57,444 nt of DNA from Mucilaginibacter arboris (GTDB lineage Bacteria > Bacteroidota > Bacteroidia > Sphingobacteriales > Sphingobacteriaceae), in the NCBI RefSeq assembly GCF_009754915.1, contig NZ_WPIK01000020.1, positions 1 to 57,444 of the forward strand, written 5' to 3'. Shown piece by piece: positions 25,928 through 36,299 of the stretch. The number at the start of each line of letters is the position of its first letter. Position 1 is the first letter of the stretch. Position numbers and translations under genes: made by a program. Below the pieces are notes generated by a model. The model searched no databases and was not told the DNA's origin. It saw only the letters and a program-made list of their open reading frames with translations.

Positions 25928-28255
25928 TTAGGGCAATAAGGTAAAATTAGCTGATTGTACATCATGAGAATTTGTTCCGGTGAAAACTTCAAAATCTCCT
26001 GGTTCAGAATCAAATTTCAGTTCTAAATTATAGAATTTCAAGTCGTTATTGGTGATGGTGAATAGTATATTCTTGCTTTCACCTTTCTTCAAAAACACTT
26101 TCTGGAAACCTTTTAGCTCTTTAACCGGCTGGGTGATTGATCCAACCAGATCACGGATGTAAAGCTGTACTACTTCTTCCCCATCGTAATTTCCGGTATT
26201 GGTAACTTTTACAGTTACATGCAGTTCTTCATTTTTGCTGATCTTATTTTTATCTAATACCGGTTTTTCATAGCTAAAAGAAGTATAGCTCAACCCAAAA
26301 CCGAACGGATAAAGCGGATCGTTGGAAACATCAAGATAATTGGAACGGAATTTCTGGAACCACTCACCTTCGCCCAACGGACGGCCTGTGTTTTTGTGAT
26401 TGTAATATAACGGCACCTGACCAACATTTTGAGGAAAAGTAGCCGTAAGTTTTCCAGAAGGATTTACGTCTCCAAATAAAACATCAGAAATAGCATCACC
26501 AGCTTCCGATCCGCCGAACCAAACGTTCAGGATTGCCGGTACATTTTTGCTTTCCCAGGTTAGATCAAGCGGCCGGCCGGTAAACAATACCAACACAACC
26601 GGTTTTCCGGTTTTTAACAAAGCCTGCAATAATTCCTGTTGGATTTTTGGAATTTGAATATTGCTGCGGCTGCTGCTTTCGCCGCTCATTTCTGCCGATT
26701 CGCCAACGGCTGCTACAATTACATCTGCTTTTTCAGCAGTTTTTAAGGCTTCCTGTAAAATTTCATTTGCGGGGCGTTGATCACGGTTCAAGGTTTTGCC
26801 GAACATGGTTGCGCGGGTTTCAAAGGCAGGATCAGCATCCAGGTTAGAACCTTTGGCATAAACAATTTTTGCTTTGTTGCCGACTGCATCTTTTAAGGCA
26901 GTTAAAAAAGATTTGTATTTTGATGCATCCGCAGCAACGCTCCACGTACCCGACATATTATTTTTTGCATCAGCCAGCGGGCCGATCAGCGCAATGGTCC
27001 CGCTTTTTTTTAGCGGCAAAATGTTGTTATCGTTTTTTAGGAGAACAAAGCTTTTTGCGGCAATTTCCCGGGCTGCTTTGCGGTTAGCTTCCGAATAGAT
27101 TTCTGTTTGTGCCCTTTTTACATTGCAAAAACGGTAAGGATCAGCAAAAAGTCCTAACATATATTTTGCCTGAAGCACGTTACGGCAAGCATTGTCGATT
27201 TCCTGCTGCCTTATTTTTCCTTCAGCTAATGATTTTTTTAGCGTGGTTAGAAAACCTTCGCCAACCATATCCATATCCACGCCTGCTTTTAATGCTAAAG
27301 CAGAAACCTGCTGCAGATCGCCCATGCCATGTGCAGTCATTTCATTAATACCCGTGTAATCGGTTACTACAAAGCCATTAAAGCCCCACTGTTTGCGCAA
27401 TACATCTGTTAACAGCCATTTATTTCCGGTTGCCGGGATGCCGTCCACCGTATTAAAAGAAGCCATCACACTACCTGCTCCTGCATCAACAGCAGCTTTA
27501 TAAGGTGGGAAATAATCGTTATACATTTGCACATGGCTCATATCGGCGGTGTTATATTCACGGCCGGCTTCAATAGCTCCGTATAAAGCAAAGTGCTTTA
27601 CACATGCCATAATGCGATTTGGTTTAGAATAATTATCTCCCTGGTAACCTTGTACCATTGCCCGTGCAATTTGCGAACCTAAATACGGATCTTCTCCCGA
27701 ACCTTCAGACATACGCCCCCAGCGCGGGTCACGGGAAATATCAACCATTGGCGAAAACGTCCAGCAAATTCCGTCGGCGCTGGCTTCTGTTGCTGCTATG
27801 CGTGCGCTTTTTTCGATTGCCTGCATATCCCAGCTACAGGATAATCCAAGAGGGATCGGGAAAACGGTTTCGTACCCGTGGATCACATCCATGCCGAAGA
27901 TCAAAGGTATTTTTAAACGGCTTTTTTCTACAGCCAGCTTTTGCACTTCGCGGATCTTGGCTACTGATTTAATATTGAACAATCCTCCTACCTGTCCGGC
28001 TTGTATCTTTTGTGCGATGCCGGTATTACTGGCCGTTCCGGTTGTAAAATCACCGGAACTTGGAAGGTTTAACTGGCCGATCTTTTCATCCAGCGTCATT
28101 TTCTTCATCAGGGATGAAATAAACTGGTCCATTTTCGGATCAGCCTTTACAGCTTTTTGGGCGGTAAAAGAAGCATTTGCAACAGCAGCTTTTTGTGCGA
28201 AAGCGGCAGGTGCAAAAGCTAAAGCGAGTATAGTTAAGCAAGTAGCTTTGTTCAT
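25928..28255 (-). CDS. bglX: Glycoside hydrolase family 3 beta-glucosidase
   Basis: Exported beta-glucosidase of the BglX type, 775 residues. Signal peptide about 1-20 (LALAFAPAAFAQ). The GH3 N-terminal barrel has KIPLIFGMDVIHGY and the nucleophile Asp299 in GFVVTDYTG. The alpha/beta sandwich domain has GESAEMSGE with the probable acid/base region, and a C-terminal Fn3-like domain starts near 675. It is the last gene of the polysaccharide locus, 12 bp after the GH43 gene. It probably releases glucose from short beta-glucans in the periplasm. A dispersed-motif copy at 28165-28176 encodes NASFT. Confidence 0.92.
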   Translation of the reverse strand: MNKATCLTILALAFAPAAFAQKAAVANASFTAQKAVKADPKMDQFISSLMKKMTLDEKIGQLNLPSSGDFTTGTASNTGIAQKIQAGQVGGLFNIKSVAKIREVQKLAVEKSRLKIPLIFGMDVIHGYETVFPIPLGLSCSWDMQAIEKSARIAATEASADGICWTFSPMVDISRDPRWGRMSEGSGEDPYLGSQIARAMVQGYQGDNYSKPNRIMACVKHFALYGAIEAGREYNTADMSHVQMYNDYFPPYKAAVDAGAGSVMASFNTVDGIPATGNKWLLTDVLRKQWGFNGFVVTDYTGINEMTAHGMGDLQQVSALALKAGVDMDMVGEGFLTTLKKSLAEGKIRQQEIDNACRNVLQAKYMLGLFADPYRFCNVKRAQTEIYSEANRKAAREIAAKSFVLLKNDNNILPLKKSGTIALIGPLADAKNNMSGTWSVAADASKYKSFLTALKDAVGNKAKIVYAKGSNLDADPAFETRATMFGKTLNRDQRPANEILQEALKTAEKADVIVAAVGESAEMSGESSSRSNIQIPKIQQELLQALLKTGKPVVLVLFTGRPLDLTWESKNVPAILNVWFGGSEAGDAISDVLFGDVNPSGKLTATFPQNVGQVPLYYNHKNTGRPLGEGEWFQKFRSNYLDVSNDPLYPFGFGLSYTSFSYEKPVLDKNKISKNEELHVTVKVTNTGNYDGEEVVQLYIRDLVGSITQPVKELKGFQKVFLKKGESKNILFTITNNDLKFYNLELKFDSEPGDFEVFTGTNSHDVQSANFTLLP

Positions 28256-28267
28256 GGTAAGATATTT

Positions 28268-30019
28268 TTATTCTGATTTTAAAATTTTAGTACGGGTTGA
28301 AGTTCCGTTTTCGTTAATGGCTTCGATGGAAAAATAGTACGGAACGTTTTTGTCCATCGCTTTAAACCAATAATCGTTGGCATTATAAACCATGATGCAG
28401 TTGTACAATTTATCCGGAGCTGTGCCTACATAAATATTGTAAGCATAAGCATCGCTGGAAAGCTGCCACCTGATCCAGGCGCTCCGCTTATCCGCTTCTC
28501 CCCTTAAAACAACAAAGTTTTTTACAGGCTGAGGTTTTGCGCCGTTGCCATTGCCAAAAACCCGTAAACCACTAATGGCAAACTTCCCCGTTGGCATGTG
28601 GATGTTTTCCAGTTTGATAAATCGTGTTTTTACCGGCTGGGGCAGCTCGACATAATCATGCGGGACATCCGTTTTGTTATTGCTTTTATCCACTAAAATC
28701 TTCCATTTCTTACCGTCTGCAGATTGCCATAAACGGTATTGATGATAGATGCCGTTTTTTTTGCCAAGAAAAGAAGTATCCACATCCTGATCAGCATAAT
28801 TGATCTGGATGGCTCGGACGGTAGATAAATTTCCTAAATCGGTTTCTATCCATTCGCCCTTATTTCCGCTTGCGGCGCTCCAGTAGGTTTTGATATTTTC
28901 ATCAACTGCATCATTGGCGTGATAGCCGCCCAAAGTAGAAGAAACCCGCACCGGTTTGTTATAATTTAACAGCATCCAGCCCGTAAAACTACTTTTTAGG
29001 TGATCGGCTTTAGCTGAAGGAAGATAGGTTGGATAATCGCCAAAAGCAGCATCCATGTACATTACACCGTCCTGATCAAAACCGGCTGGCCATAATCCTA
29101 ATCTCCGTTCAAAATTATTTTTTACGTTGATAACTTGTGTGGAAATATGCCAGTAATTTTCCCAATGATCGGTAAAAGTGCTGCCATGGCCAGCGCCTCT
29201 TGCGAAACCGCCAGGTTTATAACTAAAAGGCATAGATTGCGGTACGAAAGGGCCAAGCGGATGATCGCCCACAATAACGCCATCAGCATAACCGCTAAAT
29301 TCGGTTGCTGGCGCGCCGTATTGCAAGTAATATTTCCCGTTATGCTTGGTCATCCAGGCACCTTCCATAAAAGGATCGAGAAAAGTATTATCTAAATATT
29401 CGCCGAAACGCTGCCAGCCGTAGCGGTTTGGTTCTAAGAGATACATTTCTGTTCGTGTTCCTATCGGCTCAAAGTTTTTTCGGTTGATTTCTACTCCGTA
29501 CAACGGGAATTTATTGCTGCTGCCATTATACATGTATAATCGGCTGTCATCATCCACAAAAAAATCAGGGTCCCAGCCTCCAATATCAAATTTATGTATT
29601 GCTTCTTTCCATTCATTTCCTTTGGGATTTGTACTCATCCAAATAGGGAAATTACGCGAATAAGTAGAGCCGAAAACCAGCATTGTATCGCGCTGAATCC
29701 AAACTGCTGGTGCACATAAATCATCATAAACTTTTAAATCAGGACGAAGAAAGGAACGGGAAACAAAATGCCAGTTGCTTAAATCGTGGCTCCACCAGTA
29801 ACCCCACTGGTTGGTAGAGAACAGGTAGTAATCATCTTTATATCGAACAATAACCGGATCTGCTGTTGCCCGGTGCCTGCCTGCTTCCGAGAAATTTGGA
29901 ATAGGTGTATAACCGTAATCCAGGTTCATCGGGTTACAGTAAGTTTTTTGTGCCGGTTGAGCTAAGCCATGAAAAAACATGCCTAAAAGAAGCATTGCCG
30001 TTAAAACGAGTTTCTGCAT
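28268..30019 (-). CDS. Glycoside hydrolase family 43-like protein with discoidin-type and Fn3 domains
   Basis: A 583-residue exported protein, signal peptide about 1-20 (LLLGMFFHGLAQ). The N-terminal five-blade propeller has the three GH43 acids: base Asp in ATADPVIV (about 54), Asp in GGWDPDFFVDD (about 149), and Glu in FMEGAWMTKH (about 218). A discoidin (F5/8 type C) carbohydrate-binding domain follows (about 355-475: YWSAASGNKGEWIETDLG), then an Fn3 domain (about 480-580). Substrate is not decided: GH43 usually acts on arabinose or xylose links. It is 10 bp from the GH144-like gene. Confidence 0.85.
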   Translation of the reverse strand: MQKLVLTAMLLLGMFFHGLAQPAQKTYCNPMNLDYGYTPIPNFSEAGRHRATADPVIVRYKDDYYLFSTNQWGYWWSHDLSNWHFVSRSFLRPDLKVYDDLCAPAVWIQRDTMLVFGSTYSRNFPIWMSTNPKGNEWKEAIHKFDIGGWDPDFFVDDDSRLYMYNGSSNKFPLYGVEINRKNFEPIGTRTEMYLLEPNRYGWQRFGEYLDNTFLDPFMEGAWMTKHNGKYYLQYGAPATEFSGYADGVIVGDHPLGPFVPQSMPFSYKPGGFARGAGHGSTFTDHWENYWHISTQVINVKNNFERRLGLWPAGFDQDGVMYMDAAFGDYPTYLPSAKADHLKSSFTGWMLLNYNKPVRVSSTLGGYHANDAVDENIKTYWSAASGNKGEWIETDLGNLSTVRAIQINYADQDVDTSFLGKKNGIYHQYRLWQSADGKKWKILVDKSNNKTDVPHDYVELPQPVKTRFIKLENIHMPTGKFAISGLRVFGNGNGAKPQPVKNFVVLRGEADKRSAWIRWQLSSDAYAYNIYVGTAPDKLYNCIMVYNANDYWFKAMDKNVPYYFSIEAINENGTSTRTKILKSE

Positions 30020-30029
30020 TATACTTCAC

Positions 30030-31397
30030 TTATATTTGCGGACTGGTAAAACCGAGTTTTTTTAAGCCTTGCTTTACTTCGGGGCAGCTCATAAATAATT
30101 TCCAAAGCAAACCGGTACGCCCGTTTTCGATCATGACCACTTGCGGCCCCTGGTCAATACCTAAATATTTTTTCGGGTACCAATCCGCGGTTTCACTATA
30201 AGCATCGTAAAAACCGTACTTGCCCCAAAGTTTATCGCCCAGATCTTCATATAAATGGCGTATTACCTGCATAGATTCTTTGGGCGTGTAAGGATAAGAG
30301 GAGATTGCAGCTGTTGGGGCAATCACACCCAGATCGTCTTTTTCGTTAGAATTATGTGCAGCGTAACCTTTTACAGAATAACTTGCGGTTAAGCCCCATG
30401 AATTTGCGCCGTAGCCTTTATAATGCTTGGGGTTTTCTACACAATAAGCGCGGTTAATTAAAGTATGATCGGTATTGTGCAGCCAATAATCGGCGGATTT
30501 ATCCTTCAAACCTTTCGGGTTAAGGCCGAGGTAAGAATAGTGCGCCCAGAAAAGCGGCCCAACGTACTTACCTTGTTCTACATTGTGTTTTAAGGTGATG
30601 AGGTATCCAAAAGGCTTAATATTGGTTTCGATACCGCCGCTGCGCGCCCAGCCTTCCTGATAAACTGCGGCAGGAATAGTATGTGTTGGCGAAGACGCAG
30701 CAAGCACGTACATAATCAAACATTCATTATAACCTTCTACCGGAAAGTTTTCGATCCACGCATATTGCGGCGACCAGTGCCAGTATAATACGTTATGATT
30801 ATTTTGCCGGTACCAGTTGTAATCAACTCCTTTCCAGATTTTATCTATTCGTGCAGCAAGTTTTTTTTCTTCTGGTGATCCCTTTGCATAATATTGACGA
30901 ACGCAAAGCAAGCCTTGCATCAGGAAAGAAGTTTCTACTAAATCACCTCCGTTATCTGTTTTTCCGAATGCTTTTGCTTTTCCGTCTGGCAGCATCCAAT
31001 GGGCATAAGCTCCGTGAAAACGGTCAGCTTTTTCCAGGAAGCTTACAATTTTTTCAAAGCGTTCTGTGCCTTGTTTACGGGTGATAAAATGATGTTCTAT
31101 GCCAACTAAAAGAGCCATCACGCCAAAACCTGATGCACCGGTTGCAATGGTAGTTTGATCGTTATCCGGATAAATGCCATCCATATGAATACGTTCATGT
31201 GCCATGCCTGAAACTGGTTCCGCACCATTCCAGAAGTATTTAAAAGTACGGTACTGGACCGTATCCAGTAATTGGTTGTCTGTGAGTTTTTTTTTAGACT
31301 GGGCTTGAACTGTTGATGAAAATATAGTGGTAAAAACAGTATTAAACAGCATTAAACCAACTGCTATTTTATTAACAGATACTCTTTTTAACAGCAT
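30030..31397 (-). CDS. Glucoamylase-like (PF10091/GH144-type) glycoside hydrolase
   Basis: A 455-residue exported protein with an N-terminal signal (to about residue 32, TIFSSTVQAQS) and the glycoamylase-like alpha/alpha-barrel: DTVQYRTFKYFWNGAEP, TGASGFGVMALLVGIEH, GDLVETSFLMQGLL, YNECLIMYVLAASSP, NSWGLTASYSVKGY and DAYSETADWYPKKYLGIDQGP. These are the landmarks of the family that contains GH144 endo-beta-1,2-glucanases such as that of Chitinophaga pinensis. With a GH3 beta-glucosidase and SusCD beside it, beta-1,2-glucan is a reasonable substrate guess but is not proven. Confidence 0.82.
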   Translation of the reverse strand: MLLKRVSVNKIAVGLMLFNTVFTTIFSSTVQAQSKKKLTDNQLLDTVQYRTFKYFWNGAEPVSGMAHERIHMDGIYPDNDQTTIATGASGFGVMALLVGIEHHFITRKQGTERFEKIVSFLEKADRFHGAYAHWMLPDGKAKAFGKTDNGGDLVETSFLMQGLLCVRQYYAKGSPEEKKLAARIDKIWKGVDYNWYRQNNHNVLYWHWSPQYAWIENFPVEGYNECLIMYVLAASSPTHTIPAAVYQEGWARSGGIETNIKPFGYLITLKHNVEQGKYVGPLFWAHYSYLGLNPKGLKDKSADYWLHNTDHTLINRAYCVENPKHYKGYGANSWGLTASYSVKGYAAHNSNEKDDLGVIAPTAAISSYPYTPKESMQVIRHLYEDLGDKLWGKYGFYDAYSETADWYPKKYLGIDQGPQVVMIENGRTGLLWKLFMSCPEVKQGLKKLGFTSPQI

Positions 31398-31458
31398 TAT
31401 TCTATTATTTTACAAAGACAATGCCGGAGTAGCTTTTACTCCGGCTGAAAAAATGATT

Positions 31459-33018
31459 TTAATAACCAGGGTTTTGGGTTAGTTTTCCACCGCTTAAATC
31501 AATTTGTGCTTGTGGTATCGGAAACAAAGCACGTGTTGCCGACCATGTTTTACCCCCATCTGCTGCAAAAGCTGCTGCTGCCCGGCCTGGCTGAACAGCA
31601 TCCTGCCGAACTAAATCGAAGAAACGATCATGTTCTAACGCCAATTCTACACGGCGTTCGTGCCAAATTGCAGTAAGTGTTGGTGCTACGTCTGGTAAGC
31701 CTGCCCTTGCGCGTACTAAATGAAGATCAGTGGTTGCAGCTCCTGTATTTCCTAATTGTACTGCTGCTTCCGCATTAATTAATAACACATCAGCATACCT
31801 TAAAATACGCACCTGTTTCGGTAACCGGTCTGTATTACCGCCGCAATTACTTTCTGCCGTGCGGCTGTGATAGGCTTTATAGCTGTAGGTTGAGTTTTGC
31901 ACAGAATCCTGACTCGGTATCCTGAAACCATCAAACAATACCGTACCTTTAGAATTAGTGGGAGTTGTAGGGTTGATAAAAATGATCGTTCCGTTTTTAC
32001 GGACGTCTCCGACTTCGTATTCTTTTTGTAAACTAGCTGATGGATTATTAAAGCCAAAACCCAGATCAGACCAACCATATTTATTACCGGCGCGCGGCCC
32101 TTGCGATACGGTGTACAAGTTGATACCGGCAGAACAATCCTTGTTAATACCTGCCTGAATCTCAAAAATTGATTCGCTATTATTGTTTCCGCCGTCGCCT
32201 GCTGCAGATGGCTTTTCGCGCCAGATTAAAGAATAATCTTTTACCAATGAATACTTGCCACCTGTAATTACGACTTGAGAAAGGTCATAAGCTTTCTGGT
32301 AGTTTTTCATGTACAGATAAACTTTGGCTTCTAATGCCTGGGCTGCGCTTTTTGTTGCCCTACCCACATCAGTAGCGCCTTTGTCGGGTAAATTAGTTAC
32401 CGCAAAATCAAGATCGCTTACAATAAAAGCATAAATATCTGCTGCAGAAGCACGGGTTTGCAGTTGCGGACTATTTGCCTCGCTTACGCTTGGAACATGA
32501 TCTAACTTAGGAACGCCACCAAAAAGCCGTACAAGATTGAAATAGAAATAAGCCCGTAAAAACCTGGTTTCCCCAATCAACTTGTTTTTTGTGGTAGCAT
32601 CAAAAGTTGCTGTTTGCAACTGGCCTAATGCCTGGTTAGTCCGTGCAATTCCCTGGTAATATCCGTTCCAGACATTATTAACAACGCCATTGGTAGCAGG
32701 TGTCTGCAAGTTATCGATTTGCAAAGCATCGCCATAATCTGTTGGCGTACTCCCTTTATCACCATCATCCGATGCAATATCGGTCATGATCACAAATTGG
32801 AAACTATCAATATCAGGAGCGAAACCACCAATATAAAATACATTATAAATACCTGTAACCAAATTCTGGGCAGCAACCGGGTCTGTTGCTATTTGTGCCT
32901 GTGTAATTTGCCCCTGTGGGTTTACATCGAGGTAATTTTTACAGCCCTCAAAGCTCATGGATAACAAAGCAATGCAGGAGGTAATCATTATTATTTTTTT
33001 ATTAACTATTTTTTTCAT
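31459..33018 (-). CDS. SusD/RagB family glycan-binding lipoprotein
   Basis: Surface lipoprotein that captures oligosaccharides for the SusC channel. The 519 residues have a lipoprotein signal with acceptor Cys in FEGCKNYLDVNP (about 26), the SusD TPR-like helical region (TRFLRAYFYFNLVRLFGGVP, LYMKNYQKAYDLS) and the C-terminal RILRYADVLLINAEA and RRVELALEHDRFFDLVR motifs. It lies 12 bp after SusC. The binding face varies, so the ligand cannot be predicted. Confidence 0.95.
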   Translation of the reverse strand: MKKIVNKKIIMITSCIALLSMSFEGCKNYLDVNPQGQITQAQIATDPVAAQNLVTGIYNVFYIGGFAPDIDSFQFVIMTDIASDDGDKGSTPTDYGDALQIDNLQTPATNGVVNNVWNGYYQGIARTNQALGQLQTATFDATTKNKLIGETRFLRAYFYFNLVRLFGGVPKLDHVPSVSEANSPQLQTRASAADIYAFIVSDLDFAVTNLPDKGATDVGRATKSAAQALEAKVYLYMKNYQKAYDLSQVVITGGKYSLVKDYSLIWREKPSAAGDGGNNNSESIFEIQAGINKDCSAGINLYTVSQGPRAGNKYGWSDLGFGFNNPSASLQKEYEVGDVRKNGTIIFINPTTPTNSKGTVLFDGFRIPSQDSVQNSTYSYKAYHSRTAESNCGGNTDRLPKQVRILRYADVLLINAEAAVQLGNTGAATTDLHLVRARAGLPDVAPTLTAIWHERRVELALEHDRFFDLVRQDAVQPGRAAAAFAADGGKTWSATRALFPIPQAQIDLSGGKLTQNPGY

Positions 33019-33029
33019 GTTGCTGATGA

Positions 33030-36000
33030 TTAAAACTGAAGATTTAAGCCAAATGAAAAGGTACGGATAGTTGGATAAGTGCCTAATTCAATACCAGAAC
33101 TTAAAATATTAGTAGTATTATTAGGATCTAAACCTTGTAACTCCGGACTAAAGCCACTGTAACGCTTTGCAGTAAACAAATTTTGTGAAGTTGCAAAGAT
33201 GCGCAAGCGGGAGATTTTTGCTCTTTTTAATAATTCCGAAGGAACAGTATATCCCAGGGAAAGATTATTAAGGCGAAGAAATGCGCCCGATTCTATAAAG
33301 TAAGTTGATGCCGGAGTTGACTGCGTAATTACGTTCGGATCTGTTGTGGATGGGTTAGAAGTTGTCCACCGGTTATTAGCGTAATTGGATTCGATATTGT
33401 CTTCCGGGCTGTAACGGTAAGCTTTTTTACCATTATAAATCTTGTTTCCCCAGTTGCCATAAAAATCTGCATTTAAATCAAAATCACCATAACTCATGCT
33501 CACATTGAACCCGCCAAAGAATTTAGGCTGATAAGAACCTGCATAAATACGGTCGTTTGCATCAATTTTACCATCGTGGTTGATATCAGCATACATTAAA
33601 CCGCCAACTTTATTGGCTTCATAAGTATTAGTAGGGGCGGCATTAACCTGCGCCTGGTTTTGAAAAATACCTGTTGCCTGCAACACATAGAAACTGGCTA
33701 TCGGATGGCCATTATCTGTACGGGTTACATTTCCTTGTCCGCCTACTCCACCGCCTTGTAAAGCTTGCCCACCGTTTAAACCAATTACCGTGTTTTTATT
33801 GTACGCTAAATTAGCACCAATGCTGTATTTAAATTTAGGGCCAACTTTATCGCTCCAGTTTAAAGAAACCTCAGCACCTTCATTTTTATAAGAAGCAGCA
33901 TTAGTAACATACTGGTTATCAGGATCACCTAAAATACCAGGAATGGATACATAAGTTAGGGCATTCTTAACTTTTTTATTGTAATAATCTGCCTCACCTG
34001 TTAAACGATTGTTTAAAAAGCCGTACTCGATACCTAAATCTAATTGGTTAGTGGTTTCCCATTTTAAGTTAGTGTCTTTTATATCCTGTATAACACTACC
34101 ATAAGTAAGAGTACCGTTGTTGAAATAGTACGGCTGGTTAATTGCTGCTGTAACTACATAAAGCCCGGTACCAATGTTATCATTTCCTAATTCGCCATAA
34201 CTTCCCCTTAATTTAAGGTTACTGAAGATCTTTTGATTTTTCATAAAACTTTCCTCACTAATTACCCAGCCCGCACCTACTGTGTAAAAGTTGCCATATC
34301 GTGTGCTAAACCTGGAACTTCCATCACGGCGAAAAGTACCGCTTAACAAATACTTCCCTCCAAAACTATAATTGGCCCGGGTGAAGAATGATTGGCGCGT
34401 ATATAAATCTCCGCCGTTTGCATCTAATGCATTCAAGCTCGGATCACCTAAACTTAAAAACCATTCATCAGGACTTGCAGGCACATTAACGCGTGTACCA
34501 TTAATAAAACTTGACCTGAATTTCTCCATCGAATAGCCACCTAAAACAACTAAATGGCTTTCACCAAAAGTTTGATCGTAAGTAGCTGTATTGTCCCAAA
34601 CATAATGGTAAGAATTATTTTGTTCTGCAGTTAACGAACTATTGGTTTGGCGCTGATTACCTCCAGCAATCGTAAATGTACTGGCATCATTATTATATTG
34701 ATACAAGTAAGAACGATTATTATTAAAAACCACATCATCATTAAAGGCGGTATGTAATTTTAGAAACTTTAAAGGATTATAATCCAATGCCAGGTTACCC
34801 TGAACTCGGTTGCCAATATTTAAGGTATTGGTTTTGTTGATCTGCAGCAAAGGGTTACCCACATTTCCCCATGCAGAAGTATTGCCATATAAGCCATTAG
34901 CAGTTTCTGCCGGAATAATAGGCGCTGCCCTGTAAATGCTATTGTAAGTATCGCCAAGCGGAACAGCGCGATCGGCGCCACGGGTTAAAGAAAGCTGAGA
35001 ACTTAGCTTTAATTTATCAGAAATATTAATGTCTGAATTTTCACGCAATGTAAACCGCTGAAAATTATTTGTTTGAATAATACCATTGTTAGTTAAATAA
35101 TTAGCACTAACAAAGTAATCGCTTTTATCAGAACCACCAGAAACAGAAACATTGTGGTTCATGTAAAAAGCGTTTCTTAAAACAGCGCCATACCAATCGG
35201 TAGTGCCGGGAATAGTTAAAGGCGCTGCATCACTGGATTTAATCTTACCCGGATCAGCATCATTTAAGTAGGCCACATACTGGTCGCGGTTGGCCATTTT
35301 TACTTTATTGGCCAATTGACTAAAACCTGAATTAGCATCATAACGAACAACAGGCGGCCCGATCTTGCCTTTACGTGTCGTAATGATGACCACACCATTT
35401 GCACCACGTACACCATAAATGGCAGCGGAAGCATCTTTTAAAACATCAACACTGATAATATCAGCATTATTAATGTTCCTGATGTCGTCTGTTAGTACAC
35501 CATCCACTACATACAAGGGTTCCGCACCTGCCAAAACAGAACCAGTTCCACGAATACGTACTTGTGGCTGGGAATTTGGTTGTCCGGATGAAATAACCTG
35601 TACGCCTGCTACTTTACCCTGCAAGGCCTGGGTTGGCGTTTGTACAGGCTGCCGGGCCAGTTCATCACCGTTTACGGTTGCTACAGAACCGGTAACATCC
35701 CTCCGGCGTTGGGTGCCATAACCTATTACCACTACTTGTGCCAATTGCGTTGCTGCGGAAGCAAGCCTGATGTTAATAGTGGTTTGATTGCTAACAGCAA
35801 CCTCTTGGGTAGTGTAGCCAACATAAGTAAAACTAAGGGTTGAGTTAGCAGGCGCATTGATGCTGAACATACCGTTAACATCTGTTTGGGTACCGGTTGT
35901 AGTTCCTTTAACTAAAACGCTTACACCTATTAAAGTTTCGCCTGATGTTGCATCAGTTACGGTACCTCTAATATTTTGCTGGGCAAAAGAAGCATTTACA

Positions 36001-36053
36001 AAAAGAATACAAACCAATACCGCACCGCAAAGGCTGGTAAAAATTTTTCTCAT
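33030..36053 (-). CDS. SusC/RagA family TonB-dependent outer-membrane transporter
   Basis: A 1007-residue outer-membrane importer. Signal peptide 1-24; carboxypeptidase-like beta-sandwich (about 28-110: GTVTDATSGETLIGVSVLVKG); plug domain with VVIGYGTQRRRDVTGSV, LQGKVAGVQVISSG, RIRGTGSV and YVVDGV (about 110-230); a 22-strand barrel; and terminal aromatic LNLQF. Pairs with the adjacent SusD to take up glycan breakdown products using TonB energy. First gene of the five-gene locus. A 246-bp gap with probable promoter separates it from the regulator gene. A dispersed-motif copy lies in the signal peptide region (35985, encoding NASFA). Confidence 0.96.
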   Translation of the reverse strand: MRKIFTSLCGAVLVCILFVNASFAQQNIRGTVTDATSGETLIGVSVLVKGTTTGTQTDVNGMFSINAPANSTLSFTYVGYTTQEVAVSNQTTINIRLASAATQLAQVVVIGYGTQRRRDVTGSVATVNGDELARQPVQTPTQALQGKVAGVQVISSGQPNSQPQVRIRGTGSVLAGAEPLYVVDGVLTDDIRNINNADIISVDVLKDASAAIYGVRGANGVVIITTRKGKIGPPVVRYDANSGFSQLANKVKMANRDQYVAYLNDADPGKIKSSDAAPLTIPGTTDWYGAVLRNAFYMNHNVSVSGGSDKSDYFVSANYLTNNGIIQTNNFQRFTLRENSDINISDKLKLSSQLSLTRGADRAVPLGDTYNSIYRAAPIIPAETANGLYGNTSAWGNVGNPLLQINKTNTLNIGNRVQGNLALDYNPLKFLKLHTAFNDDVVFNNNRSYLYQYNNDASTFTIAGGNQRQTNSSLTAEQNNSYHYVWDNTATYDQTFGESHLVVLGGYSMEKFRSSFINGTRVNVPASPDEWFLSLGDPSLNALDANGGDLYTRQSFFTRANYSFGGKYLLSGTFRRDGSSRFSTRYGNFYTVGAGWVISEESFMKNQKIFSNLKLRGSYGELGNDNIGTGLYVVTAAINQPYYFNNGTLTYGSVIQDIKDTNLKWETTNQLDLGIEYGFLNNRLTGEADYYNKKVKNALTYVSIPGILGDPDNQYVTNAASYKNEGAEVSLNWSDKVGPKFKYSIGANLAYNKNTVIGLNGGQALQGGGVGGQGNVTRTDNGHPIASFYVLQATGIFQNQAQVNAAPTNTYEANKVGGLMYADINHDGKIDANDRIYAGSYQPKFFGGFNVSMSYGDFDLNADFYGNWGNKIYNGKKAYRYSPEDNIESNYANNRWTTSNPSTTDPNVITQSTPASTYFIESGAFLRLNNLSLGYTVPSELLKRAKISRLRIFATSQNLFTAKRYSGFSPELQGLDPNNTTNILSSGIELGTYPTIRTFSFGLNLQF

Positions 36054-36299
36054 AAGTAATTAATTATTGTTGTTAATTGGTTTTAACTGCCGTAAAGGTC
36101 TAACTACAATTATTTAATCCCAAAAAAATGTACTCAACATTACTACATCATGTGCAACCAAAGTAAATAATTCTTTGTAATATAAGTGGACATCAATACT
36201 TTAGCCTGTAAAAGTTAGTATTAATTTGAATTAATACAATTATTTTAATTCAAATTTTATAGGCATAAAAACAGTATGAGAGAGGTAATGATGTAGTAA